Positions 23,764 to 39,640 of a stretch of 64,000 bases of DNA are shown here, piece by piece (the first letter of the stretch is position 1; each line of letters starts with the position of its first letter). Origin of the DNA: Glandiceps talaboti (lineage: Eukaryota > Hemichordata > Enteropneusta > Spengelidae). The notes under the pieces are model-generated. The model searched no databases. It was not told where the DNA came from and worked only from the letters and a program-made list of their open reading frames with translations. Location: the NCBI RefSeq assembly GCF_964340395.1, contig NC_135551.1, positions 24,196,003-24,260,002 on the forward strand, read 5' to 3'. Made by a program: the position numbers and the translations under genes.

Positions 23764-26306
23764 GGGAGCCGTCATTATTTATGGCCTGGGGGGGCGGAGG
23801 AAGTTAGGGGGGGGGTCACTTAAAAATTGGAGATGGCCAGGTGGGGGGGGGGCTACTCAAAAATGATAGAGAAAGGTAGGGGGGGGGGGCTACTCTAAAA
23901 TTTGTTCACAACACTTCTGTACACGAAAATGGTGAGTAAACTGTAACACCAAATACAATTTTATTGTCAAAATTTCTGATAAATGAAAAATATGGTATAG
24001 AAAATACACAAATTGTCAAAATTTCTGATTATTGAAAATTATATTCCAGTGAATTTTGTGACGTCATCCCTCAACATTATTTCTGATAATGTACTCTATT
24101 ATTGCAGATGACATACATCGGCACCAAAACACTGTGTAAATTTAATTCAATTTTACTTTTCACCATCTGCAAATTCACTGGTATTGGCAAAACTGTAAAA
24201 TAATAACAATAATGCACGCCCTGCCAATCCATAATGGACTCAAGCAAACTTTGCACTCCATAATGTACTTGGCTGTCGCCTCGCACAATTATGTCATGCA
24301 AAGGTTGCTTTTGCCCAGTATCGGCTGGCAGGGTGTGCATTATTGTCTAAATATATAGAAAATGCAATCCCTGAATCACAGTTTTGTAGGATGTCATCTG
24401 GCCTGATAGAATTGTTGCAGTACATGTACTGGCATAAGATCTCACAGAAATGAGAAAACACTGCTATTGCGGATTCCCTTAACCCTTTCTGTACTGGAGA
24501 AGAATATGAAACAATACGGATAATCGATTTGTAAATGTAGTAAGACTACATCATCAGGAAGTAATATTTCTCAATCTAAAATCAAGTTGATATATGGAAA
24601 AAAACTTGCAGACTAACAAGAAATTTTGCCTTAAAAAAATGGCGGTAGAGTTTTTAGTACTGAAAGGGTTAATAGCCGACAGATTAAATTAAGTACCAAG
24701 TGATAGACAACTTTGTTTGCTGTGTATAAGAGTCTAGTTGCTAATATTAGTATTATGACAAGACCATGGTAACTGTGGTATACATGTACAGGGTACATGG
24801 TTTCAAATTGCTATGGGCTCAAAAACAAAGCACAAGACAGTGTCAGTGTTTTACAAGGAGTAAAATAAAAGGAGACATGTCTGAAAATCGTGTGTAAGAT
24901 ACAATAATGAGAAATGGCATGAAATGGCATGAGACAGCTATAGGAAATTTAACCATATGTTTATATCTGTTACCATACTGGGAAGCAGTTGATATTGAAT
25001 CAGTTTCTGAAAGATTTGCCTTTTTAAATACCTTGAAAAAATGGATGAGGCAATACAGCACACTTATGCCAAACAAGTGTTTGTCTACACTGTTTAGGTG
25101 AAACTAGTTAACTGCATCAAAACTTATGCAGTTGACTGAATTGGAGTACCAAGATTGCCAGCTCAAATACTATAGTGTATCTAAAATGTTAATCCCTGTC
25201 TGTTTTTGAAATCTCCAGAGTGTATTGTAAAAACAATACATCCCAGCTTTCCATTTTTTTTAAATCATTCACCTTAAACGTCTGTAAATACCTCTTTACC
25301 ATATTTCTTTTTATATATGAACACAACATCTGAATATAAATTATGAGAAATACATAAATGTAACTTTTATAAATAACAAGTGATAAATATATGAAACATT
25401 TTAAACATATATTTCCCTGAATGGAAAACTTTCACAACTGAGAGTCAAAGAGTTAGAAAAATATTTAGATCATCATCATCTAAGTAAAAAAGGAAAGAAA
25501 GATAAAATCAAAGCAATCATGGCAGACTGTCTCAGGAAATCAAATGTGGATACCTCAATGTTAAAAAAAGCTACTTTATCAACTGAAAGTAAAAACAGAT
25601 GACAATAGTGATGATGATGATGTTGTGATCCATGAACTTGATGGTACATGTAGTGACAGTGAACATGAACAAAGTAACATTATGAGTCAAATCTCAACAG
25701 AGTCAGTGGTTGTAACAAGAGGTGGTAGGAGGGCTGGTTCCTGGTTTAATGCTGTCAATAAGTACACATGACACTTTAAAATTAATGGCCACCATGTCAC
25801 CATTTTGTAAGTAACTCGGTATCTCAATACATATTTTGCAGTAACTAACCAAGTGCACATCTCCTCAATATCTTGTTATCACCACGTGTATAGTACAAGT
25901 GATGAATGCCTGTAGTTCATATACCACACATGTATACAATATGATTACCTTCATGAGGTGATTTAGTGTCATTTGAATTTGACTTACCTTTAACATATGT
26001 ATGAATCTTGACCTTGATCTCTCTTTTTTATTTTTTATCAGTTCATCAGTTCAGATCACTAAAATTTAGAACCTTTGATAAATTCACATTTTCTGGTAAT
26101 GGTATGCAATGATATACAAGTGTACATATACTTCATGTGTAAATGATATGGGGACATGGGGGGGGTCATCCAAATTTCTGAAGTCAGGGAGGGGGGGTCA
26201 CTGATTTTTTTGAGGAATCAAAGATTGGGGGGGGCACTCGAATTTCCATATTTTACAGAACAATTCCTCCGACCCCCCCCCCAGGCCATAAATAATGACG
26301 GCTCCC
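23764..26306. mobile_element. 2.5-kb DNA element with GGGAGCC inverted ends and TTA duplication
   Basis: The ends begin GGGAGCCGTCATTATTTATG and are exact inverses, running into poly-G/poly-C. TTA sits outside both (23761-23763 and 26307-26309), as in PIF/Harbinger insertions (TWA). Near 25440-25540 a + frame reads VKELEKYLDHHHLSKKGKKDK, like a SAP helix-extended-helix DNA-binding motif, then is broken by a stop. A Asp/Ser-rich frame follows. No intact transposase was seen, so the superfamily is tentative. Confidence 0.7.
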
Positions 26307-26309
26307 TTA

Positions 26310-26907
26310 TTACGAGCTGACCAGATATTGTTGTTTCCTCTAACCTGGTATATATACAATTCAATGGATGACGTCCGGCATAAAAGGGTGTTTTGCTCTA
26401 CGCTTGGGGAATCTGATCAATATTCAACGTCGGGTTTTGGCGAAAACTGGTTGTGAAGTTGACCTTCTGGTTCAACCACAATGGCTTTGCATGTAAAGAT
26501 ACACTGACGAATGCGTTTGTGTTCCCGAAGTGACGTCATAAAGTTCCAAACGCTGTCCTATCCATATGCAAATGAGAGGTATTACCTGAAGGTGCTCTGT
26601 GCCTGAGCCGAGAGTGCCTCATTTTCGCGCAATTTCTCGTGTTAGAATTATATTGTACTATTACAAACCTATTTCCTTTATTTTTATGGCAAAATAAACA
26701 TGATTACGAAAAAATTATCAACCTTTGCATGTACACTTTAAAAAGAACAAACCTCAACTTTCCAGATCATCGTCTTACATCACAAAAACATTATGCATAT
26801 ATTGCACACAGTTTTGTGGTGAACGTTTCCTATTTTCCTGTAAAAGTGATACTTGTCAATGTCCAATGAAAATATATCGATGCGTGTTGACTTTGCTTTT
26901 GTTATCG

Positions 26908-26941
<34 letters not shown>

Positions 26942-27888
26942 TGTTGTTGTTGTTGTTGTTGTTGTTGTCTTTGAGGGTTATTTGTGAAATCGACATTCAT
27001 AATATGATGCCAGGAGTCAGTCAAAAATGTGTTGCGTATGATTGGGTGAAGAAAATACACTTATATGCCTATCATTGTTAAATTCAAAAATCTTTGACCT
27101 TGACTTTTACATTGAATGAAACGATGAAGGTCAAAAGTATAGACTTTGCATAAACCAGCACCAGCTAGCTTTAAGTGGAGCTACTTTTGTGGATCAGATA
27201 ACAACAGTATAGTCATTGAAAATATCAAATTACCAATAATTAGACATTGTACATTATCTAAATTAGAAGTCATCTAAAAAAAAAAAAAAAAAAAAAAAAA
27301 CACCGCAAGTTTAAATCGTGACTGTATCGATTTTTAGGTGCGAACCCAATGTTTGGGTGTTTTGACGGCGTTGAAAAGGTGATACATAAGTGTACAGCCC
27401 TATCCAGTCACATCCCTGGAAGTGTTCATATGGATGAATATACATACAAACATAATACTGTTATTATTTCAAGTATACAGGCCCGTATGTAGGCCTACAG
27501 ATATCATGTACATGTATATAGATAGTTATCCATTATTTCCATTTACCCATGCATATGTTGTTTGTTTGTTTGTTTGTTTGTTTGTTTGTTTGTTTGTTTG
27601 TTTATTTGTTTGTTTATTTATTTGTTTATTTGTTTGTTTGTTTATTCATTTATTTTTTTATTTTTTTATTTTTTATATGTAACACACGTACGGTTCCTGG
27701 GCTCCATCTGTTGCAGCAAGTGCAGCTTCAAGACTCTTATCTGGTGATTGCGCCTGGGACACTATTTCGAAGTTACGCATGCGTACACATCGTGACTTTC
27801 GGGTCGGGTTGAAAACTAGGATTCGTCTAAACATTTTGGTGCAATACATCGTTTTATTTATAGATTTTAAATGTGCTTTTTATTTCAG
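26310..27888. other. Gene 3 intron with (GTC)n(GTT)n, poly-A and (TTTG)n tracts
   Basis: (GTC)n(GTT)n lies at about 26907-26968, poly-A at 27276-27300 and (TTTG)n at about 27556-27650. Nothing else is supported. Confidence 0.7.
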
Positions 27889-28142
27889 CGGAGGAATGTA
27901 CCATCAGCGAACTATGGGGCTGGACATAGATTGGTACATCATGCTACAAGTCCTTTCCAGCCAGATCGTATGACGATGCTGTACAGCAGTGTGAAGATTA
28001 CGGTTCCCATCTACCAGTTATTGATGATATGACTAAAAATATAGAGCTCACACTCTCACTGACAGGGCAACTTTTATTGCAACCAGATGATCATAAAGAC
28101 AGTTATACAGATATGATTTGGAAGGATTGTCATGCTCTAGAG
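27889..28142 (+). pseudogene. Gene 3 lectin-N exon with premature stop
   Basis: After TATTTCAG it reads EECTISELWGWT, then TAG, then IGTSCYKSFPARSYDDAVQQ. The stop replaces the Lys codon of gene 2; the adjacent codon also differs (ACA for AAA). The frame is otherwise intact to HALE and donor GTAGAA. About the first 160 bases differ from gene 2 at only about seven positions, then similarity stops abruptly. Confidence 0.85.
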
Positions 28143-28149
28143 GTAGAAA

Positions 28150-29663
28150 TTTTGACGGTCGGTACAAAAGCACAGGTACAGGCCAGGCCAGGTCAGGTAA
28201 AGACTCAATATTTTTTTTGGATTTACATTGGTCCAAAGATCCGTTATCTGTTTTATAAGTAATTAACTATTGGTTTTCATGACAAATTTCACCTACGCTT
28301 TTATAGATGCTAATCCAAAAATGTAAGTACTTGAATATGATCACATTCTGTTGAAAACGTCTATGATAAATACTCCAAACAGCTCAAATTATATCTCTTG
28401 ACAACCATTAATTACAAACTTTATTCAATTACCACTCACATGAAGCATGCACATTTAAATGTGTCATGAAGTGAGTACAAATTGTAGATGCGCTCCCCAT
28501 GATGGAAATCCACAATTACAAAGCATAGAATGTACCCATCACTTGACCTGAATTTTGCGCCAACTTTCATCGACCTTTGATGCAACGTACATGTTAGTCT
28601 GGGTAACCGAGAGACTATGTATTTTTTTTTATGTATCAATATATATTAAAGTGTAATTGAAGTTAAGTGTAACAGATTGAATATCAAGCTAACTTTGAAA
28701 TATTCCTATTATTACACATAATGTTTCAACTGTTAAATTTGACTGTTTCTATACATGTAATATCGCCCACGTCACTAAATAACTGTGGTCTTTTTCATCT
28801 GGAATGCATTTATGTAAACATGACATCTCACTGAAAATTAGGACGTACGGAAGGCATTATTTTCCATGACGTTTTTTATCAATTTTTGCAAACTGCCAAA
28901 GGTTTGCTGTTTGAGTTAGGGTGACAAATTTTGAGTCTTAAAACGGAGTCACTGGCTAGATTGTTATTTATCTTCGGGGGATCATGTACCGGGACTTATA
29001 TCCAAAATGTTTTGTTCTTGAATGAGCAATTCTCACTTCATTTACAAAAGCCAAATTCGTACATTCTTGTCCTAAACATATTGCTATGGTATATATTAGT
29101 TGTGCAAATCATCCTGTGTTATCAATGAATACTGAAACAACACGAAACGAGACTACTTTCCAATATGACAATATGAGTGTATGCCATCTTTTATCTATGT
29201 GAAAAAGGTAAAGCACAGAACAGAAGACACTAACTGCATGCCGATTTTGATAACAAAGATAACTGATGGCATATTGCAAAGAAAAAATAAACTGACAACT
29301 AATCGAAAATCTACACTAAATGTAATATCCGACCTGGCCTGTTCTGACCTGGCCTGTACCTGCGTTTTGTACCTACCGAATTCTATTTGGATGTGTACTC
29401 ACACTCTATGACACATCGAAATGCGCATGCTCAGTATGAGCGGTAATTAAATTGGTAATTAACGGTTGTCATTCGAGTACTTACGCTGTTGAATTAGCAT
29501 TTATAAAAGATGAAATTTGTCATGAAAATCATTATATATATATATATATTGCAAATAAAACAGATGACGGATCTTTGGATCCGGATATGAATGTGAATCC
29601 CCAAAACTATTCAATCTTTACCTGACCTGGCCTGGTCTGTACCTGCGTTTTGTGCCGACCGGA
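28150..29663. mobile_element. 1.5-kb TIR element abutting the gene 3 lectin-N splice donor
   Basis: The left end (GACGGTCGGTACAAAAGCAC, then GCCAGGCCAGGTCAGGTAAA) is inverted at 29612-29663. A third copy in the same orientation as the right end lies at 29325-29390, suggesting a composite or nested pair. No clean target duplication and no transposase were found. The element starts about 7 bases past the donor GT at 28143. Confidence 0.65.
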
Positions 29664-29678
29664 ATTTCGAGATATTTG

Positions 29679-29831
<153 letters not shown>

Positions 29832-30064
29832 TTTGCAGTGGTGCTATCGTTTTCGCCTGATTGTTTTTTGAGGAAAAAGAATGCCTTCCATCGCATTCTC
29901 CGGATGACGCTTTCAGTTTTTTCGATGAGTTTTTTTGTGTGATTGTTCGAAGATGGGAGGGGGATGTTCTTTAGAGAGTAGTTCAGGCTTACCTTTCGTG
30001 GCTGTTCCATTCTGGGTCTGGTAGCTGGTTGAGTAGAGTGTTCGACTTGGAGGAGGAGAGTATG

Positions 30065-30320
<256 letters not shown>

Positions 30321-30422
30321 ATACATAGACACTCATATTCCCACGGTGTGACGTCACACTATAGTAATATGGTCGGAACTAATTTGAATTATTTGTAAAC
30401 ATCATCAACCTGTACAGTTACG

Positions 30423-30423
30423 A

Positions 30424-30478
<55 letters not shown>
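30423..30478. repeat. (TTG)n repeat
   Basis: About 18 trinucleotide units upstream of the CACTA-like left end. Confidence 0.95.
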
Positions 30479-30479
<1 letters not shown>

Positions 30480-30595
30480 GAAAATATGGTTTCCTTGCTA
30501 TTCATGGATTTGCGCACATCGACCATTATCATCAGTAAACAGTGAACAAATACACCTCTTTTAGACACATCTATCGCCTTTCGTACAGCCACTAA

Positions 30596-30854
30596 CACTA
30601 GTAGAAAAAATAGTACAGTTTACGACACTTTCCGTACTATAGTTCAGATTGAGTTCAATTCTGTACTTTTATGCTGATGAGGTGGACGTTTCTGTACTTT
30701 CCCATTAGCGCCTGTCTAATCGGATTATACTCGATCTGAAAAATAGTTCAGATTGCGAGTCGGAAGTGATTTGAATACATTTGCATTTAGTTCAGAATAT
30801 ATTCATGAGTTCACCCCCATAACCGGGCAGTAAACAAATGAATATTCAAATCTA
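30596..30854 (+). repeat. Left terminal inverted repeat of the CACTA-like element
   Basis: 259 bp starting CACTAGTAGAAAAAATAGTA, preceded by TAA (30593-30595). It pairs with 48112-48370. Confidence 0.88.
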
Positions 30855-31873
30855 CCGTGCTTGCAATCAATACGTACATAAACGCTATACGTGTAGCTAG
30901 TGTATTCGATACATATGTATGTATATAAGCAGGCTTATGATATGAACTACATGGTTAGGACGTACGTAGATTGTAATATCACAGGGCTCATTTTGAAATA
31001 AATGTTCGTAGTACGCCTTTTCATTATGCACTACACATACCGCCACCACTAAACGTGTTTCACATTTCTACGCGTTTGATGCATAGTAATACAGATTTAG
31101 ATGACATGACAATCGTTTCCAATAATAGTTTAAAATTGGGCCACAAATATTGCTAGTGTATGGAGCTTCTTAACAAACCTGACCGGCCAATAGCGTCAAC
31201 AAACTCACAGTAGAGACGTGCTGACAGATTTGAGTCTGTGGACATTATTTCTAGCTAAGTAAAATTGCGTGACTATTGGGAATATTATATGGCATCCATG
31301 TCGTCCATGTCGTCTATAGTTTCTGACTGACCGTGTTATGTACAACGTAACGCTGAACGAAATACGGTCCATCAGGAATTAACTAGACTAACCTCTATGG
31401 GAATAGTATTCTTGTCCATGTGTCGTTTATAGAACAATTAAGTGTTAGGGTGTGATCTTCACAGTAATAAACAAGCCTTTAGAAGAACAACAGGTATTCA
31501 CGCCTCAAATATCTTGGGCATCATCCAAATTACGATCATGAGCACCAAAGTAAAGGAAATACTTAATGACGTTCGGCATGCAGAACCCCCCCCCCCCCCG
31601 GGCCCGTACCTATGGGTACATGCCCGGCATCCATGTAACTGTTATATCACTCTACGTGACGATTCTGAGGGCCCTCATCTCTTATTCTCTTGTTTTATTT
31701 CAATTATACTCATAACTCCTGTTTTTATAGTATAACTGTACAATTGGCTTCGATCAGTGCATTCCAGATTTTCATGAGTCATGAGTGCACATTGCACAGA
31801 TATCTGCAGAATACTTAAAAGGATTATGGGTAATGTATGCATATGCGGGAAAAACAAACTGCTGTAAGGAGCA
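30855..31873. other. Interior of the CACTA-like element, no gene
   Basis: Unique AT-rich sequence with a short poly-C run near 31588. No transposase-like frame was recognised. Confidence 0.5.
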
Positions 31874-32027
31874 TAGTCTCGCTGCCAGACTCGAGACTAT
31901 CGTCCCTAATCTGTTTACCGAGCGGCGCAGCCGCGAGAATAGAGGGGGACTGGTCCCGCTCTTCTCGCGGCTGCGCCGCTCGGTAAACAGATTAGGGACG
32001 ATAGTCTCGAGTCTGGCAGCGAGACTA
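31874..32027. mobile_element. Foldback element, TAGTCTC family, copy 2
   Basis: 154 bp of nearly perfect palindrome from TAGTCTCGCTGCC to GGCAGCGAGACTA, flanked by exact 9-bp repeats TAAGGAGCA (31865-31873 and 32028-32036). It shares ends and duplication length with the element at 840. It is nested inside the CACTA-like element. Confidence 0.85.
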
Positions 32028-32036
32028 TAAGGAGCA

Positions 32037-34400
<2,364 letters not shown>

Positions 34401-34814
34401 TGGTTCAAATCATGAGCAGAATATTCGGGGGCCCTTTCAGACCATCACAATTGTCATGCCCCCCTCCCTTTGAACCTCAATTTTGTTCATGCCCCCCCCC
34501 CGTAAATTCTGACTCCAGCATAATTTCAAGTTTATTCCGAGCTCGGTATTACAGGCATTCGACTAGAGTCTTTATACCTCAAAGATATACAACAGTCCAT
34601 TTCTGTACAAGGCATATCAGAAACCAAACATTTGCAGTGTGGAGTGTCACAAAACCCTGTGCTTGGTCCACTCTTACACGCGTATGCTGTCTATACACAT
34701 CACCACTTGGAAAGCTAATCCGACATCAAAATCTCAATATGCAACAACATGCAGACGACAACCAGATTTACCAATATATTTCCCCAATCACATACGTCAA
34801 CTACAGTAACTAAG

Positions 34815-35398
34815 ATGGAAACTGTTGCACATGATATTAAACGACCCAAAATAAGCTAGTTTAATGATGGCAAAACCGAGGTCCTCCTTATCACGTCTCA
34901 GTTCAACAGGCTTCCTCGTCTCATGAACCACATCAACATGGGATCGTCTTCTGTGCAGTTAGTGGATTCAGCATGTACCATTTGTGTAACAATTGATGAC
35001 CGTTATAACCTCAAGAAGCACATCTCGTTGACATGTAGATCAGTTCTTTTTCACCCCCGAACAATAGGTCGCATCATTGACAGTGGAGGGGGCCCCTCCA
35101 CTGTCTATGGAAACTGTTGCACATGATATTAAACGACCCAAAATAAGCTAGTTTAATGATGGCAAAACCGAGGTCCTCCTTATCACGTCTCAGTTCAACA
35201 GGCTTCCTCGTCTCATGAACCACATCAACATGGGATCGTCTTCTGTGCAGTTAGTGGATTCAGCATGTACCATTTGTGTAACAATTGATGACCGTTATAA
35301 CCTCAAGAAGCACATCTCGTTGACATGTAGATCAGTTCTTTTTCACCCCCGAACAATAGGTCGCATCATTGACAGTGGAGGGGGCCCCTCCACTGTCT
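34815..35398. repeat. 292-bp tandem duplication inside the reverse transcriptase relic
   Basis: Two apparently identical direct copies sit with no spacer. The junction carries ATGG shared between the start of the unit and the end of a small hairpin, suggesting a microhomology-mediated or hairpin-stalled copying event. Confidence 0.9.
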
Positions 35399-35400
35399 AT
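35367..35400. mobile_element. Mini-hairpin with exact 8-bp duplication in the RT relic
   Basis: A 34-bp insert (GACAGTGGAGG/CCTCCACTGTC arms) is flanked by GGTCGCAT on each side (35359-35366, 35401-35408). Removing it and one flank leaves the conserved CR1 reading IGRIRQYL, so it is an insertion. Confidence 0.85.
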
Positions 35401-35686
35401 GGTCGCATACGCCAGTATCTTACAAACGGAGTTTGTCAGAACCTTGGTCATGCACTTATATCATCGATACCTGACTACTGAATGGCCCTTCTGTATGGGC
35501 TGCCAGCTAAAAACATTGTCCCTCTTGAACATGCCCAAAATACAGCAGCTAGGATTGTGTCAGGTACAAAGAAAACAGATGACGTCACATCGGTTCTTTC
35601 AATAACACAGTTTAGTTAGAAATCACACTGGCGTCAAGTGCAGTTACATAATATACCAGTAGGTAGGGCCTACATGTACATGTAGT

Positions 35687-35712
35687 CTCAGGTCACTACA
35701 TTGTGGTCTGAG
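35687..35712. mobile_element. Mini-hairpin, CTCAGACCACT family
   Basis: A 26-bp hairpin CTCAGGTCACTA...TGGTCTGAG with ATGTAGT on both sides (35680-35686, 35713-35719). It has the same ends as the insert at 47816. Confidence 0.75.
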
Positions 35713-35719
35713 ATGTAGT

Positions 35720-37236
35720 TTACACCACTATGACCTAAGAACTTGAACCAGGGCTGAGGAGAAGTGGTCTGAGGTTAAAGTTTTGCAGCTCTCGTTCAGC
35801 AATCTCAAAACATTTCAGCCTACTTCCCGTAATGAACACTTGTCAAGCATTTTTGTAGCTCCCATACTCAAAGACTACATATATGTTTATATACGACTCA
35901 AAATATAACACTGAAATTTACTTTGAACACGTTCAGTTTCAGTAGACCTATTAAAACCCAAAATCTCCACTGTATAATTTAATATCGGTAATAGTTTACA
36001 GTCAAAAACTTTTAAATTTAGTTTTGACTAGGAGGTCCCCAAGTTTTGCAAGTTGACTCATGACCGCAATCATTGCTTTACTCGCTTGAGCTGCAAGCGC
36101 TAAATACCATAGACCACTGCTTGACATAATCACGCCTAGATATTCATAAAAAGCGAACAACGTCGAGTTTATGACCACCAATAACCACTTTTCAATTTTC
36201 TTAAGAATTTCATCTCTTAGTAAATACAATAATTTTAGTTTTGACATACATGTAATTTACTTTCAAAAGACAATGTTAGAAACCCCTACCCCATTGATTC
36301 CTGTGGGAACATGCCTTTCGTGAAGAAAAAATGGTTACATAACATGTCTACAAGAATTGTTGGAGAATGTCTATGTAGAATGCCACACTGATCCCATATC
36401 CACACCTTGAGTTTTATTTTTATTGTTCTTCAATGATCTCCTTCAAAGTAATAGTCTGGATGCCAATATGGTTTCTAACTAAACCACGTCTAGCCAAAAG
36501 CCCCTCAAATAGCACAAAAAGTTGTTCACCCAATCAGTGAAACCTAAATGTTTTGGTGATGTAAACAGTATATAAGTAGCATCATGGGCTGACAAATATA
36601 CCACATTTGAACATTACTGTCCCAATAAACACTAACTTTATGAGGGACTGTGTTATTGGTTAGAGTTTTGTGATTTATTAACAAAGACATGATGTTAATG
36701 ACTGTGTGGGTGGCTGTAAATGAATTTTAAATTGCATCTCATGCATTTCAAGACTTCTAGAGTAACGACTCTGACTATACTTTGAGTGGAGGTATAAATG
36801 GTAATGATACAGTATAGGAACTAGACTATCAAAGTAATTACCTTGTCCAAAAGACTACAGTCGGATATTAATCTCACCATTAATGCCTGAATTTATGTCT
36901 ATCAAGGTGGATCTGATAAGATCATGGAAATCGAGAAACTTTCATCACTTTGGACTTGAGCATTGAATACATTTGTGAAGTACTCAGACCATGATTCATG
37001 GGTTTTTTTTAGAGATTAATTCCACTAGATCGTCCACTAAATCGTCCACGAAAACAAATACATTCTATCATTCCACCATGTCACTCAACAACGCGCATCG
37101 AATTCTATCACTTGAATTTCCGTTATTTAGTCGTCTGAAGATCGTAACGGCCTCCGTACCATAACTTGTGTACTTTGTGTAAATACAGCTCTACTTCTCA
37201 GTATTGAGCACTTTTCCTTCAGTTTATGACTTACCT
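35720..37236. other. Interior, non-coding; contains an RT fragment and an empty hairpin site
   Basis: Apart from the minus-strand RT fragment at 36002-36247 no gene is seen. Sequence near 36455-36492 (GATGCCAATATGGTTTC then TAACTAAACC) is the unfilled version of the site occupied by the hairpin at 43732. Confidence 0.6.
36002..36247 (-). pseudogene. Non-LTR reverse transcriptase thumb fragment
   Basis: The minus-strand frame reads WLLVVINS, YEYLGVIMSSSGLW and LAAQASKAMIAV. This is the F-x-YLG-V, SS-G and Q-xx-KA pattern that follows the catalytic box in non-LTR reverse transcriptases. It is an isolated relic. Confidence 0.6.
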
Positions 37237-37318
<82 letters not shown>

Positions 37319-37340
37319 ATATTAATCTTATATATATATA
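37237..37340. repeat. (TA)n microsatellite
   Basis: About 80 bp of TA, a short break, then a further short TA run. Confidence 0.96.
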
Positions 37341-37744
37341 TATTACCATTGCTCGGTTGACGGCAACGCGGTCAAAGATATCGGGTTCTTTGCACAATAC
37401 ACGTGTATATAGAAATGATGTCCCTTAAATTTCCCCTCTTTTCATTCTTGCTCTTTTCAACTACAATATAGATTTTGATAATTTCCATAGGTCTCACGAG
37501 ATATACTCTTCAAGGAAAAACAAGTTCGTGTCGGAGTTTGACACGAGAATAGTCTGTGCTTGGAGTAATTATACTGTCAGTATAATTTCTCAAAGGTATG
37601 TGTTATCGTGGAAGTTTAAACATTATTTATACTTTAATGGTGTTATAGATTTTGACCCAAGCTATGCATGCCACGGTCACAAGCTATATTGCGTCAGATC
37701 GATTTGCCAAACAAGTTTGCCAGAATTAACGCATCCCATCAAAC

Positions 37745-37777
37745 CATGGACCCTCCACAAAGGTGGAGTGTCTATGG
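37745..37777. mobile_element. Mini-hairpin, CATAGAC family
   Basis: A 33-bp insert CATGGACCCTCCAC...GTGTCTATGG between TCAAAC repeats (37739-37744, 37778-37783). Confidence 0.65.
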
Positions 37778-38044
37778 TCAAACAAATGACAGGTCGCAGA
37801 AACTATGGTCATGGAAGTATGAACGTCGTTTATACTTGTACGCCGTGACATACAATGAGCGCAGTGCCATGATTGACCGGATTATTCAGTGTCGACAATC
37901 CCAGTTAATATAATCCCAAAGGCAAACTTGTTTTATTTACCACCTTGCCAAGCAACACAGGGTGGTGGCGAGGCGAAGTTGTAATGTACTGTCGCTTTGA
38001 TATTCACGATTTTGGAAAGGAAATAGATAACATCGGGTTAGATC

Positions 38045-39640
<1,596 letters not shown>

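Larger units (their letters stand above)
34560..35620 (+). pseudogene. Decayed CR1-like reverse transcriptase, 3' half, with tandem duplication
   Basis: Across frames one sees a PVLGPLL-like run followed by LYTSPLGKLI, HADDNQIYQ (the catalytic YADD box with Tyr replaced by His), KTEVLLITS, DDRYNLKKHIS and IGRIRQYLTN, ALLYGLPAKNI and AARIVSGTKK. These are the finger-to-thumb motifs of CR1/Jockey elements. Several frameshifts and stops are present. A 292-bp segment is tandemly duplicated (34815-35106, 35107-35398), and a mini-hairpin sits at the duplication edge. Confidence 0.85.

Noticed and set aside
24077-24340. Minus-strand frame in the 2.5-kb element as transposase
   Set aside because: Only about 45 residues look protein-like and no catalytic motif is visible.
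27926-27928. Recoding of TAG as a sense codon
   Set aside because: Gene 2 ends at TAG in the same locus, and TAG recoding is not expected in animals; decay is simpler.
37528-37913. Overlapping frames before the Rex1/L2-like relic as its ORF1
   Set aside because: No recognisable motif; one frame runs across a mini-hairpin insertion.
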